Origin: Colius striatus
Taxonomy: Eukaryota > Chordata > Aves > Coliiformes > Coliidae
DNA: 64,000 nucleotides
Assembly: GCF_028858725.1 (NCBI RefSeq)
Contig: NC_084767.1
Span: 2,903,501-2,967,500, forward strand
Reading direction: 5' to 3'
This document shows, piece after piece, positions 1 through 8,744 of this stretch (positions are counted from its first letter, which is position 1; each line of letters starts with the position of its first letter). The notes under the pieces are model-generated. The model was not told the DNA's origin and made no database searches. It saw only the letters and a list, made by a program, of their open reading frames with translations. Position numbers and translations under genes: made by a program.

Positions 1-456
1 AAACGATCCCCCAACTGCTGCGGGCTCCCAGGCTGGGAAAGCGCTCTGGGACCAGGCCCTGTGCGCTGGGGTCCCCCTGCACCCCCCTGCCCAGGCTGGC
101 CTCAGGACTCCAGATAACAGTGAGTTACGGGCTCTGTGCAGCCACCCCGGAGCCCCCACACCTCTGGGAGTGCGGGCTGGGGGGCTCCAGGCCCTGCTCT
201 CCAGTGCCTGTTTGCCCCCCCCGTTGCCGCAGGGTGCCCGGCTGGGCCAAGAGCGTGGGCAGGGAGGGCTGCAGCTGTCTCACCCCCTCCTGCCAGTGCG
301 CTCCCCGCGTCTAGGGTTTCATCTAGGGCCAGGCTTTGCCGGCCGTTAGCCCCAGGATCTTGTTTCCTCCTCCAGCTCCCAGCTGCACTCGCAGCCCCCA
401 GCTTGGAAGCTGGCTCTCAGCATAGCCTGCCCCAAAACTGAGGAGAGGGGGCTGGC

Positions 457-484
457 AGGGGCTGTGGGGCAGGGGCTGTGGGGC
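457..484 (+). repeat. 14-bp direct repeat, two copies
   Basis: AGGGGCTGTGGGGC occurs at 457-470 and again at 471-484. A small G-rich tandem duplication with no visible function. Confidence 0.9.
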
Positions 485-1879
485 AGGACCTGAGCCTGGG
501 GCAGCCGGAAAGGGGGTCTGGTGCTCCTGAGGGATGCAGCTGGTGAATGCCCTTGTGTGGGGCTCAGCTCTGCCATAGGCACAGCACCTGCAGTGCAGTC
601 TGCGTGCTGGGGAGCCCTGTGGCTTGCAGAGCCATTCCAGGGACCCCCTCCTCACCACAGCCCCTCGCAAGGCTGCTGGGGGAGCCCAGGCACACTCGCA
701 GCCCCCATCCACAGCCTTGCTCCGCTCTCCGCTGGGCCAAGCCCCCCGCTTCGGCACGGCAGGCGGGGGCAGAGGGGCCCCTGGCAGGTGTGGAACCTGC
801 CCGTGTCTGCCCGGGAAGGGTCCCAGCTGTCCACCGACGTGCCAGAACCAATGCATTTCCCACAGCCCTGAATGGGGCATTCACACGCCGGAGGGCAAAC
901 TGCCCAGGCTGCCCGCGGGGGCTGCCCAGCTCCCGGCCCACACCAGGGCTGAACAGGAACCAGTGCTTAGGGAAGGGGCTGAGCCCTGAGGGGCTGTGCC
1001 CAGCTTGTCCCCAGCTTGCTCCAGGCTGGCTGTCTGTGAGGTGGCTCAGCATGTCCCTCTGTGTCCCCCCCATGTGCGTTAAGGGTCAATGAGCCCACCT
1101 CCAGCACGGCCTCTTTCTGTCTCCACTCACTCAGCGAGTGTGGCACGGCTGTGGCAGCACCCAGGGCAGGCAGTGCCTTGTCCTATAGCCCAACCCACGC
1201 CAGCACAGCACAGGGATATTTTTGGGGTCCTGACGGTGCCCAGCACTGTGCCCACCCGCCTGCCCTGGCATAGGGGGCTGGTCCTCAGCCCCTCTGCAGG
1301 CACCAGTACACCCCCCAGAGCTGCAGCAGCGGGTGCTGTGCCAGAGCCAGCTCTGTTGGGCATGGGGCAACTGGGGCCGTGCTGGGGCAGGACGGCAGCC
1401 CGGGGCGTCCCGCAGCCCCACGACAACTGGAGGCAGTTTTTATTGTTTAACATTCCTGGTATTTTCTGTCAGGGCTGAACCAATTGTCCTTAATCCGCCA
1501 GGCTCTGCTGGCCAAACAAGTGTGGCTGAGCCACCGGCATCCTGTCCCCACGAACAGGCCCCTTTTGTGAGGGGGATTTAGCGTGTAGCCCAGTAAATCC
1601 CGCTGGTTTCCTGAGGCAGTGTTCCCACACACCCCCATCACCCCCTCCCCGCCGCCTGTGCACCAGCCTCTGGGCCCTGGCACCATTCCCCAGCCCAACC
1701 GTGCCCATGGGCACTCTGCCTGCCCCAGCTCTGGGGCCAGGGACCTGCTGCCTGACCAGAACCTGCCCACCCAGGGTGTCCTCCTCCAGCTGGGATCCCC
1801 TGGTATGCTGCTGGGACACGTCTGGGTCCCCATGGGGTGTCAGGGGACTGAGGGGCTTCCCAGCCATGTCCCTGCACTG

Positions 1880-2060
1880 CTGGTCCTGGGTGAGATGCTG
1901 TGGTTCCCTGGGGGGATGCTGTGGTCCTGGGTAGCTCTGATCCGGGGTGCAGGGGGGTAGGGGCAGGGGTGAGATGGAGTCCTGAGGGAGATGCTATAGT
2001 CCTGGGCAGATACTGAGTCCTGATAGATATGGCTCTGGTCCTGGAGGAGGTAGAGCACGC
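1880..2060 (+). repeat. degenerate minisatellite, unit near GAGATGCTGTGGTCCTGGG
   Basis: The words GATGCTGTGG, TGGTCCTGGG, AGATGCTATAGTCCTGGG and TGAGTCCTGATAGATATGG recur with irregular spacing of roughly 20-60 bases. Judged by eye; the unit length is uncertain. Confidence 0.5.
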
Positions 2061-2537
2061 CCTGGGGCCAGGACATCCAGCTCCAGGATGGGGCTCCCAG
2101 CCCCTTGTCCAGAAATGCCTTTGCTTAACGACTCTGTTGTGCAGCCAGGAGCTGCTGTTGTCTTTTCTCCCCAAAACAAAGGCGACTGGATTTTATCTCT
2201 GGGGAGAATCTGGCTTTTGTGAGATGCAGAAAGACTCTGCCCTGGAGGAGGGAGGGATGAGGCTAGTGGAGGCTGAAAGGCACCAGGCTCCTCCTCCAGG
2301 CATTGCCCCTGTGCCTGTCCTACCACCCGTTCTAGGTCCTGGTGTCCTTGTCCCATGCTTGTATCCCATTGTGCCCCACTGGTGCCTAGGCAGGGAGGAG
2401 GAAGGAGAGGCCTCCATGGATCAGCAGGGAGGGAAAGGGGGCACGTGGGGCACCCCACGCCCCTTCCCAGGCACAGGCTGGGGCAGGGGCCTGTCATCTC
2501 CCATGGAGGGATCTGAAGACTGGCAGCTCCTGCATCC

Positions 2538-2960
2538 CCGGACACGCACACACCCCCCAGAGACAGGCACACACAGAGATACAGGCATGTAGCCAACCTC
2601 CCCTCCACCTCAGTGTCTGCACACACACCCCATTCATGCACAGGCCTCTGCACACACACCTCAGGCAACACCCCCATGCACAGAAACACGCTCCCCCACC
2701 CTCTGCATGCATCCACCCCCCCAGCCACACACACACACATCTATCCTGCACACAATCCCTGTGTAAATACATGCACCCTCCCATGCACACCTCTTCCACA
2801 CACACACACACATCCTTGTGCACATGCACACCCCCTTGCCCCTGCATCCTCATTCACGCACAGCTACGGACAGCCGTGCACAGCCCTTCACGCACACTTC
2901 CCCGTGCACGGCCCTTCACGCACACACCCCTCCATGCACCCCAATTCACGCACCCCAGCC
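2538..2960 (+). repeat. CA-rich low-complexity tract with CATGCAC words
   Basis: About 420 bases are dominated by CACACA, CATGCAC and TTCACGCAC words in an imperfect order. It is an expanded, degraded (CA)n microsatellite. It creates a false His/Thr/Pro-rich open frame. Confidence 0.9.
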
Positions 2961-3782
2961 CTCCTCCGGCGTGCTGCAGCCGGGCAGACCAGGCGGGGGT
3001 CCCAGCGAGGGCGGGCAGGGGCTGCCCCCTCCCCAGCTCGCAGCCCTGGCCCTGGCGGGGGAAGCCGTGCTGCGAGCCCCATCTCCTGGCCGGCGGGAGC
3101 AGCTCTGCACAGGGCGGGCAGAAAGGAGACCGCTCCCCGCCCTCTCCCGCCGGGAGAGTGGCAAACCTGGCTCTCCCTCGGATAGATGGAGCGAAGGCCA
3201 TTGTGGGCTCAGCCTCGCTGCCCAGGGCTGGAGCCCTGTACACCCCCTCAGCTGGAGATGGGGGGCCAGCAGGGAGGTTTGTGAAAGCAGGGGCTATGCA
3301 GCACCTTAGCTGGGCACTCTGGCTCTGGGGGGCTATCCCCGTGCCACACATACCTAGACTGGGGTCCCCAGTCAGCCCTGGACCCGTGACAGCTCTTCCA
3401 CAGAGTGCAGGAGCTCAGCAGAGACAGCTCCTCTCCCCAGCTGCTTGTGACAAGGATCCTGCCCCCTGCCCTTGTGTGTCCCGGGGCTGCCCCTGCACAG
3501 CCTGTCCTTGGGGCTGCTCCACCAAGGTTTTGTGGCAGGGCTGGGGGGCAGCGAGGCCAAGGACCTGGGAAGCCAGGCTCCCCCCAGCATGGGGAGCAGA
3601 TCCCCACACCAGGCACCCCGGGCCAGCCCTGCCTGCCTGCAGGCATTGTGGGCACACGGTGGGCGCTGAGCTGGGACAAGCCTTGCCAGCGGCCCCACTC
3701 TCTGCTGCTCCATCCCCAGTGGTTTCAAGCCCCACAAGCTTCCAGAGGGAAAGGGGCCCCCCGCAAAACCTCTGGGCAGGAC

Positions 3783-3842
3783 GCTCTCCTCTCCTCTGCT
3801 TCCTTGCTCTCCTCTCCTCTGCTTCCTTCCTCTCCTGCTCCC
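3783..3842 (+). repeat. pyrimidine tract with perfect 23-bp tandem duplication
   Basis: Bases 3783-3805 and 3806-3828 are identical (GCTCTCCTCTCC... type), followed by more CT-rich sequence to 3842. A 60-base homopyrimidine-rich strand of this kind can adopt triplex structures. Confidence 0.9.
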
Positions 3843-4240
3843 CTGGCCGGGCTCACCACTCCCCTCCCCCCACCCCAGCACCCTGCAGCTCCTTAACCCT
3901 TTCGCCCACACTCCTGGCCATGTGCCAGCCCCACCAGCACAGCTCCCAGCTGCCCTCCTTGGCACCTTGTACAGGTCCCCAGCGCTGCTCCCCAGGGCCA
4001 CACTCCCCACAGGCCCCCTTCAGCCCCCCCTGCCCATCTCCTGCAGTGCCTGAGTGTCTGCCAAGGGCTGGACACCTGCGGCGAGCCCAAACTGCCCACA
4101 GCTCCCACGGGACCTTTTTCAGCTACAGCTCCCTCCAGGCTGAGATCTGGGGCTCCCTGCCAGCCAGCCATGACCCCTCCTTCTCCCCCAGGGAGAGCAA
4201 GCGTGAGACCGTGTTCCCTTCCGCATCGCTGTGGCAGTGG

Positions 4241-4276
4241 GAGCAGCCGTGGTGGGAGCAGCCGTGGTGGGAGCAG
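4241..4276 (+). repeat. 15-bp tandem repeat, GAGCAGCCGTGGTGG
   Basis: Two perfect copies (4241-4255 and 4256-4270) and the start of a third. No known function. Confidence 0.85.
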
Positions 4277-5287
4277 GGGCTACGCATTGGGGCTGTGCAT
4301 TGGGTGACAGGGAGGAGGGGAACGGACTTGCTCCCAAGGGGAACCATGCCAGGCTGTGCAGGGGGACGGAGGCCTCCAGAGGGAGCCCGCAGTGCCGTGC
4401 AGCTCCGTGGCCACCAGCCTGACCAGCCGCGGAGGCCCCAGCATGCTCCGGAGGCCTCGACATGCGTTGGGGAGTCAGGCTAGGCAGCGGGGCGGGCGCG
4501 GCCATGGGGGGCTTGCAGTCGAAGCCTGGCAGTGGGGAAGCCTCCTGGAGAGGCCACCGGCCGCCCACGGTCCCCATGGGAGCCTGCAGACAAAGCCCTG
4601 CGCAGCAGCGGCGGCAGGGCCAGCCCATGCTCCAGCTGTGCTGTACATCCGGGCGGGGATGGTGCCATTTGCCTGCTCCTCTGCCGGAAGAGAGAGGCCA
4701 GGCCGGGGAAGGGCCATTGCTGTGGGTGCTGGCCACAGCCCGGGGAGCGGTGACACAGCAGGCAGGGAGTGCACTTGAGGGCATTCGTGTCCCCCTGCCC
4801 CACGCCAGCAGCCGCAGGGTTGCGGGAAGCGCTGAAGCACGCTGGGATCGCTGCAGGGCCCAGCTGGGATCCTGCCAGCAGGGATGTGCCAGGGGGGCAG
4901 TGGGAAGCAGAGGTACCTGGGGGTGCCCTGAGCCGCCTGGGCACCACTGCCCGAGCGGCACAGCCCCTGCCCACCAGTGTCCTGTGAGGCTATGCTGGGA
5001 CACGTGCCCAGAAGTGATGGGCTCATCCTCTGGTGGGTGGCACCCAGGAGAGACAAGGCCCTGCCAGTAGCCCTGGCTCTCCCTGCTTGGCCAGCAAAAC
5101 AAAGGGCAAATGAGCACAGTGAGGGCAGCTAGTGACACTCCAGGCCTATGTTGCAGGCCCCCTGGGAGCAGTCCTGGACTTTTCCCCAGGTCAGCCCTCA
5201 TTTGCTGGGGCTCAGGCGCCAGATTATGGGGAGACACGGGGTGCTCCTGCCCTGGGCAGGGCCCTTCCTGCCCCCCAGGGGGTTATA

Positions 5288-5307
5288 AATAAACCATTAG
5301 CTTTATT
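5288..5307. terminator. opposed poly(A) signals (AATAAA and TTTATT)
   Basis: AATAAA at 5288-5293 on the + strand and AATAAA on the - strand (TTTATT at 5302-5307) face each other eight bases apart, in an AT-rich patch inside GC-rich DNA. They could end an upstream + strand transcript and a divergent transcript from the NSD1 promoter. Without transcripts this is only a signal match; the same patch also resembles a TATA element (TATAAATA). Confidence 0.3.
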
Positions 5308-7011
5308 TTAGGAACGTGGCAGAAACGTGCGTGGCAGGTTGCTCCAAAGAGAAAGGAGGAAAGTTGGCTGCTGAGCCCTCGCCCGGGTGTGCCCGGGCGC
5401 GGCCGCTGCAGCTGGAGTGGGTCCCAGTCCAAGGGCATGCTGGAGACATTTCCCTTTCAGGGGAAAACAGTGAGCCCAGCCATCTGCTGCCCCATACGTG
5501 TGGGGCACGGGGCTTCCTCATGTGGGGAGGACTGTGTGGACACAAGGTCCTGGTGCAGAGTTGGTGCAGCATCGAGCACGGCACAGTACCAGCGCTCACA
5601 TGTGGCTGCAGCATGTGGGCACTGGGTGAGGTGGCCTATGGCTGCTCATGGCCACTGGCCAAGCCCTAGGCTGGCACCTCAGAGGTACAAACATGTAATA
5701 AGCAAAACCTTCTTGCCAAATTCCCCCACCCTCCGTGGGTGTGCTGGAGTGGCGTGAGGATGAACATGGCAGCCTCTCTATGGTGGCACCTTGGCATGGC
5801 TGACACTGGCAAGAAATGGCTGCCCCACCGCCAGCTGCAGAGAGCGCAGGCGAGAGTGCCTGAGCACGGCCCAAGGGGCAACGGGGGCAGCCAGGAGCTC
5901 CTGGAGGAGCTGCGACTGTGTGCAGGGCTCTCTCGCGGGCCCAATCCCGCCATTCCGCTGCGGTGCCAACCTGCAGCCACGCCGGACGGTTTTGGGTGGG
6001 GGAAGGCTCCGGCCCGTGGGGCGGCAAGAGGCGGGCAGCCCCGCACCGCCTGCCTGAGTGTGCAGAGAGGCTGCTCCGGGGCCCTGGCTGGCAGGGGAAA
6101 GCGCGGGGTCAGCACGGCCGGGGGGTTCTCCAACGGCCCAGTCGGGGGGAACATCCAAAACAAAGGGCAGCGGCGGGCGGGGGGAGCGAGTCCGCGCGGG
6201 CAGCGCCGCGCACAGCCCGGCTGAGCTCCGTGGCAGCACCCCGCTCCCCGCACGGCACCCTGGGGGGCGGCCGGGCCCTGCCCCCCCCGCACGGCCCGGG
6301 CAGCGCCGCCCCGGTGCCACATCCCTGCGCTGCCCCGGCCGCTGCCCCCCGCCCGGCCGCCCCCGCCCCGTGCCTGCCCAGCCGTTGCCGGTGCGGCGGC
6401 GGCGTGGCGCGGCGCCCGGACCCGCGCGGCTGGCGGCGGAGACCCCCGGCCCCTCTCTGGAGGTAGCGACGGAGCAACCGCCCGCCGCGGGGCCTGCCGG
6501 CCGGCCGAAGGAACGGGGTTGGCGGGGGGCGGTGGCGGGGCGCCGATGGCAGCCCGGGCCCGGCGGAGCGCCGCTCGGCGGCGGGAGGGCGGGCGGGAGC
6601 GCGGAGCTCACTGGCCGGGAGCGGCGGAGCCCGGCGAGGACAGCCAGGCCGCGGGCACCCGGGCGCCGCTCCCGGGCGGGCGAGGCTCGGCGAGGCTCAG
6701 CACGGCGGGCCCCCCTGATGGCAACGGCCCGGCCCGCCGGTGCGCGGGAGGGCGGCGGGGAGGGGAGCGGAGCGGGCGAGCAAGGGAACGCGGTCGGGCC
6801 CGCGGGGCGCCGCAGACAATGGCAGGGGGTAACCCCAGTCCGGCGGGGGCGGGCGGGCGGGCCGCCCGCGACCCCCGCCCCGCGGGCTGGCCGCCGGGAC
6901 GGGGGGCTGGGAGTGGGACCGTGGCAGGGCGGGCGACCTTCGCCGCCGGGCAGGAGCTGCCGCCTCGCCGGGTGCCCCGCCGGGGCGCAGGGCCTGGCCG
7001 ACTCCATTTTG

Positions 7012-7019
7012 TTGGCGCC
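7012..7019 (+). promoter_or_regulatory. E2F-like site TTGGCGCC
   Basis: TTGGCGCC matches the E2F half-site consensus. It directly follows a CCATTTT (YY1-like) motif at 7004-7010. It lies about 100 bases upstream of a good splice donor at 7121, so it could serve an alternative upstream transcription start. Motif match only. Confidence 0.35.
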
Positions 7020-7120
7020 CGCTCCGCCGCCGGCTCGTAGGCCCGCGGCCTGTCCTGCGGCCGACGAGGCGGGGAGGGGGTGGGGGGTGCGGAGGCCGGC
7101 CGGGGCGCAGGGGCCCACAG

Positions 7121-7126
7121 GTGAGG
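7121..7126 (+). other. NSD1: candidate splice donor of an alternative 5' UTR exon
   Basis: CAG|GTGAGG is a near-perfect donor. An upstream first exon ending at 7120 could splice to the exon 2 acceptor at 7896. No coding content is implied. Its use cannot be judged without transcripts. Confidence 0.35.
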
Positions 7127-7256
7127 GTCCCGCCCGGTCCCGTCCCGTCCCGGCTGCGCCGCCCGGTGCCTTCTGCCGCTGATTAGGATGAAGATGTGGG
7201 GGCGGCGGGCGCGAGGACGCGGGGCCGGGCGGACTGGCCGCCATGTGCGCCGAGTC

Positions 7257-7280
7257 GGGCCGGGCCGGGCCGGGCCGGGC
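7257..7280 (+). repeat. (CGGGC)n pentanucleotide run
   Basis: About five tandem GGGCC units lie within the promoter island. They are short but G-rich enough to form a quadruplex on one strand. Confidence 0.8.
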
Positions 7281-7450
7281 CGCACCGCAGGCGAGGAGCG
7301 CGGCCGCGGCTGGGCGGCCGGTGGCGTCGGGGGGGGGCAGCACTGAGCGCCCCCTGCCCTCCCTCAGCCCCCCCCGGGGCGAGCGGTGGGGGGGAGGGGG
7401 GCGCCCGCCGAGGGGTGAAGGGGGGGGGGAAGCCGCGCGGGCACGCGCTG

Positions 7451-7455
7451 ATTGG
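7451..7455 (-). promoter_or_regulatory. NSD1: inverted CCAAT box (NF-Y)
   Basis: CTGATTGGCC is a good NF-Y site in reverse orientation (core ATTGG). NF-Y boxes usually sit 60-100 bases upstream of the start in TATA-less promoters, which would put the NSD1 start near 7510-7560. Confidence 0.5.
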
Positions 7456-7509
7456 CCGCCGCCGAACCCCAAGAGCGGGCGCGCGGGGCGCGCGCGCAGG
7501 CGCGGGGCG

Positions 7510-7668
7510 CGCGCCGGCGGGATGGCGGCGGCGGCGGGCGCGCGCATGCGGGGGAGGGAGGAGGGAGGCGGCGGAGGAGCGCTGGCGGGGCCTGGCCGGG
7601 CCGGGTCGGCGCTTCTCCTTCTCGGCCCGCACCGGCGGCAGGCGGCGAGCCGGCCGCGGCGGCCGCAG
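7510..7668 (+). other. NSD1: NSD1 exon 1, non-coding 5' UTR (start approximate)
   Basis: The end is set by the donor GCAG|GTGAGC at 7669, which pairs with the acceptor CCCGCAG at 7890-7896 and leaves a 228-base intron. Human NSD1 also has a non-coding first exon. The start is inferred from the CCAAT and NRF1/YY1 motifs and could be off by 100 bases or more. An AUG at 7522 in a fair Kozak context (G at -3, G at +4) would be included if transcription begins upstream of it. Confidence 0.55.
7542..7550 (+). promoter_or_regulatory. NSD1: NRF1-like site GCGCATGCG
   Basis: GCGCATGCG matches the palindromic NRF1 core found near the start sites of many CpG-island promoters. A YY1-like ATGGCGGC element lies just upstream (7522-7529). 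Together with the CCAAT box these mark 7450-7560 as the likely core promoter. Confidence 0.45.
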
Positions 7669-7840
7669 GTGAGCGCTTCCCTGCGGGGCGGCGGCAGCTC
7701 CCGGCGAGGCGGGGTGGCCCGAGGTCGGGCCGTAGCCGGGCCGGGCGGCGAGCCTCGGCCTGGGCCTAGCTCGGCGGCGGCGACGACGACGGCGTCGGCC
7801 CTGCGCGGGGCCGGCGGAGCGGAGCGAGCCCCCGGGCGCG

Positions 7841-7856
7841 GCTGCCATTTTGCGGC
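7841..7856 (+). promoter_or_regulatory. NSD1: YY1-like site in intron 1, identical to one at 8661
   Basis: GCTGCCATTTTGCGGC holds a GCCATTTTG core, a YY1-type site. The identical 16-mer recurs at 8661-8676, just past exon 2. Confidence 0.55.
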
Positions 7857-7916
7857 GGCGGTGGCCGGGCTGACCCCCATTGTGCTGTGCCCGCAGGTGG
7901 ATGCCCGCGGCCCGGC

Positions 7917-8612
7917 ATGGAGCAGGCCTGCGAAGTGAGCCGCCGCAGCTGTCTCGTTCCCTTCGGTACCTCGCTGGCGGCCGCCGAGGCCAAGGGCGGC
8001 CCCTTCGGCGAGGGCCGCGGCCCCGAGCCGCCCGCCATGCAGCTGGCGGCCGCCAAGTCGGGCTACGGCCAGGACCCCTCGTCGTGCTACATCCCGCTGC
8101 GCCGGCTGCAGGACCTGGCATCCATGATCAACGCCGAGTACCTCGGCGGTGCCGCCGACGGCGCTGAGGCCCTGACCGACCCCGGCTCGCCGCCCCCCCG
8201 CCTCTCTGCGGCACAGGAGCCGGCGCCCGGCGCCGACGGACCTGGCCCGGCCGCCGAAGCGCCCCGCGGGGCCCTGTCCTTCCCCTTGCTCCTGCGGGAC
8301 AGCGGAGAGGAGGCGGCGGAGGAGGAGGAGGAAGAGAGTGCCGAATCGCTGGAGGAGGAGGACGACGACGACGACGACGAGGAGGACGAGGAGGAGGAGG
8401 AAGAAGAGGAGGCGGTGGACGAGGAGGAGGAGGAGGAGACGGCCGAGCCCGGCTCGCGGAGCCGCGGCCTGTCCGGGCTGCAGCAGGGCCCCGCCAGCCC
8501 GCTGCCTCCCCGCTTGCAGCCGGCCGAGCCGGTGCTGATGCCGGTGCCAGACGGCGGCCCCGGGGAGAAGCCGGAGCCTTCCACCACCGCCGCGGCGGCG
8601 GCCCTGCAGCTC
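7917..8612 (+). CDS. NSD1: NSD1 exon 2, start codon and N-terminal region (residues 1-232)
   Basis: The exon begins at 7897 with 20 bases of 5' UTR. The ATG at 7917 has G at -3 and G at +4, and the first residues (MEQACEVSRRSCLVPFG) parallel the human N-terminus. The block CYIPLRRLQDLASMIN is a clear NSD1 signature. Residues 131-177 (8307-8447) form an almost pure Glu/Asp tract. The exon ends at CTC|GTAAGC in phase 0. It looks shorter than its human counterpart and diverges strongly after about residue 80, so a small missing exon in the next intron is possible. A GTG codon at 7887 extends the frame upstream but lies in the intron. Confidence 0.92.
8307..8447 (+). repeat. NSD1: GAG/GAC trinucleotide-rich tract coding for polyGlu/Asp
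   Basis: These 47 codons are almost all GAG, GAA or GAC, including six consecutive GAC codons and runs of six or seven GAG/GAA codons. They code for residues 131-177. Human NSD1 is only moderately acidic at the corresponding place. A tract of this kind is prone to length change by slippage. Confidence 0.9.
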
Positions 8613-8660
8613 GTAAGCACCGGCGGGGTGGTAGCGAGGGGGTGGGGGGGAGCCGCGGCC

Positions 8661-8744
8661 GCTGCCATTTTGCGGCAGAGGTCGGCGAGGCGCCGGGCCG
8701 GGCGCCCTCGCTGCCGGCACCCTCGAGGGCGGGCAGCCATCTTG
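8661..8744 (+). promoter_or_regulatory. NSD1: YY1-like pair at the start of intron 2
   Basis: The site at 8661-8676 repeats the 16-mer of 7841-7856, and a canonical GCCATCTTG follows at 8736-8744, both on the + strand. YY1 sites just downstream of a start are common in CpG-island genes. Confidence 0.55.

Larger units (their letters stand above)
1..5899. other. GC-rich intergenic region upstream of NSD1, no supported gene
   Basis: Open frames of 370-615 codons occur on both strands, but none resembles a known protein; their composition (His/Thr from CA repeats, Pro/Ala/Gly elsewhere) follows the base composition. In other vertebrates FGFR4 precedes NSD1 on the same strand; no kinase or FGFR4 C-terminal sequence is visible, so this is either intergenic or an untranslated 3' part. 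It contains the repeats, AT-richer islands and poly(A) signals listed separately. Confidence 0.6.

Noticed and set aside
1..400. End of FGFR4 coding sequence expected from synteny
   Set aside because: No kinase or FGFR C-terminal residues appear in any frame; any such exon must lie upstream of the window.
2636..4483. 615-codon open frame on the plus strand
   Set aside because: Its first third is the CA-rich repeat read as His/Thr/Pro; the rest is composition-driven, with no domain or splice support.
4119..5237. 372-codon minus-strand open frame
   Set aside because: No recognisable domain, GC-driven composition, and no supporting promoter or homologue.
5778..8720. 980-codon open frame on the minus strand across the CpG island
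   Set aside because: It is Arg/Pro/Ala/Gly-rich, follows GC content, overlaps NSD1 exon 2 antisense, and matches no family. Stop codons are rare in such DNA on any strand.
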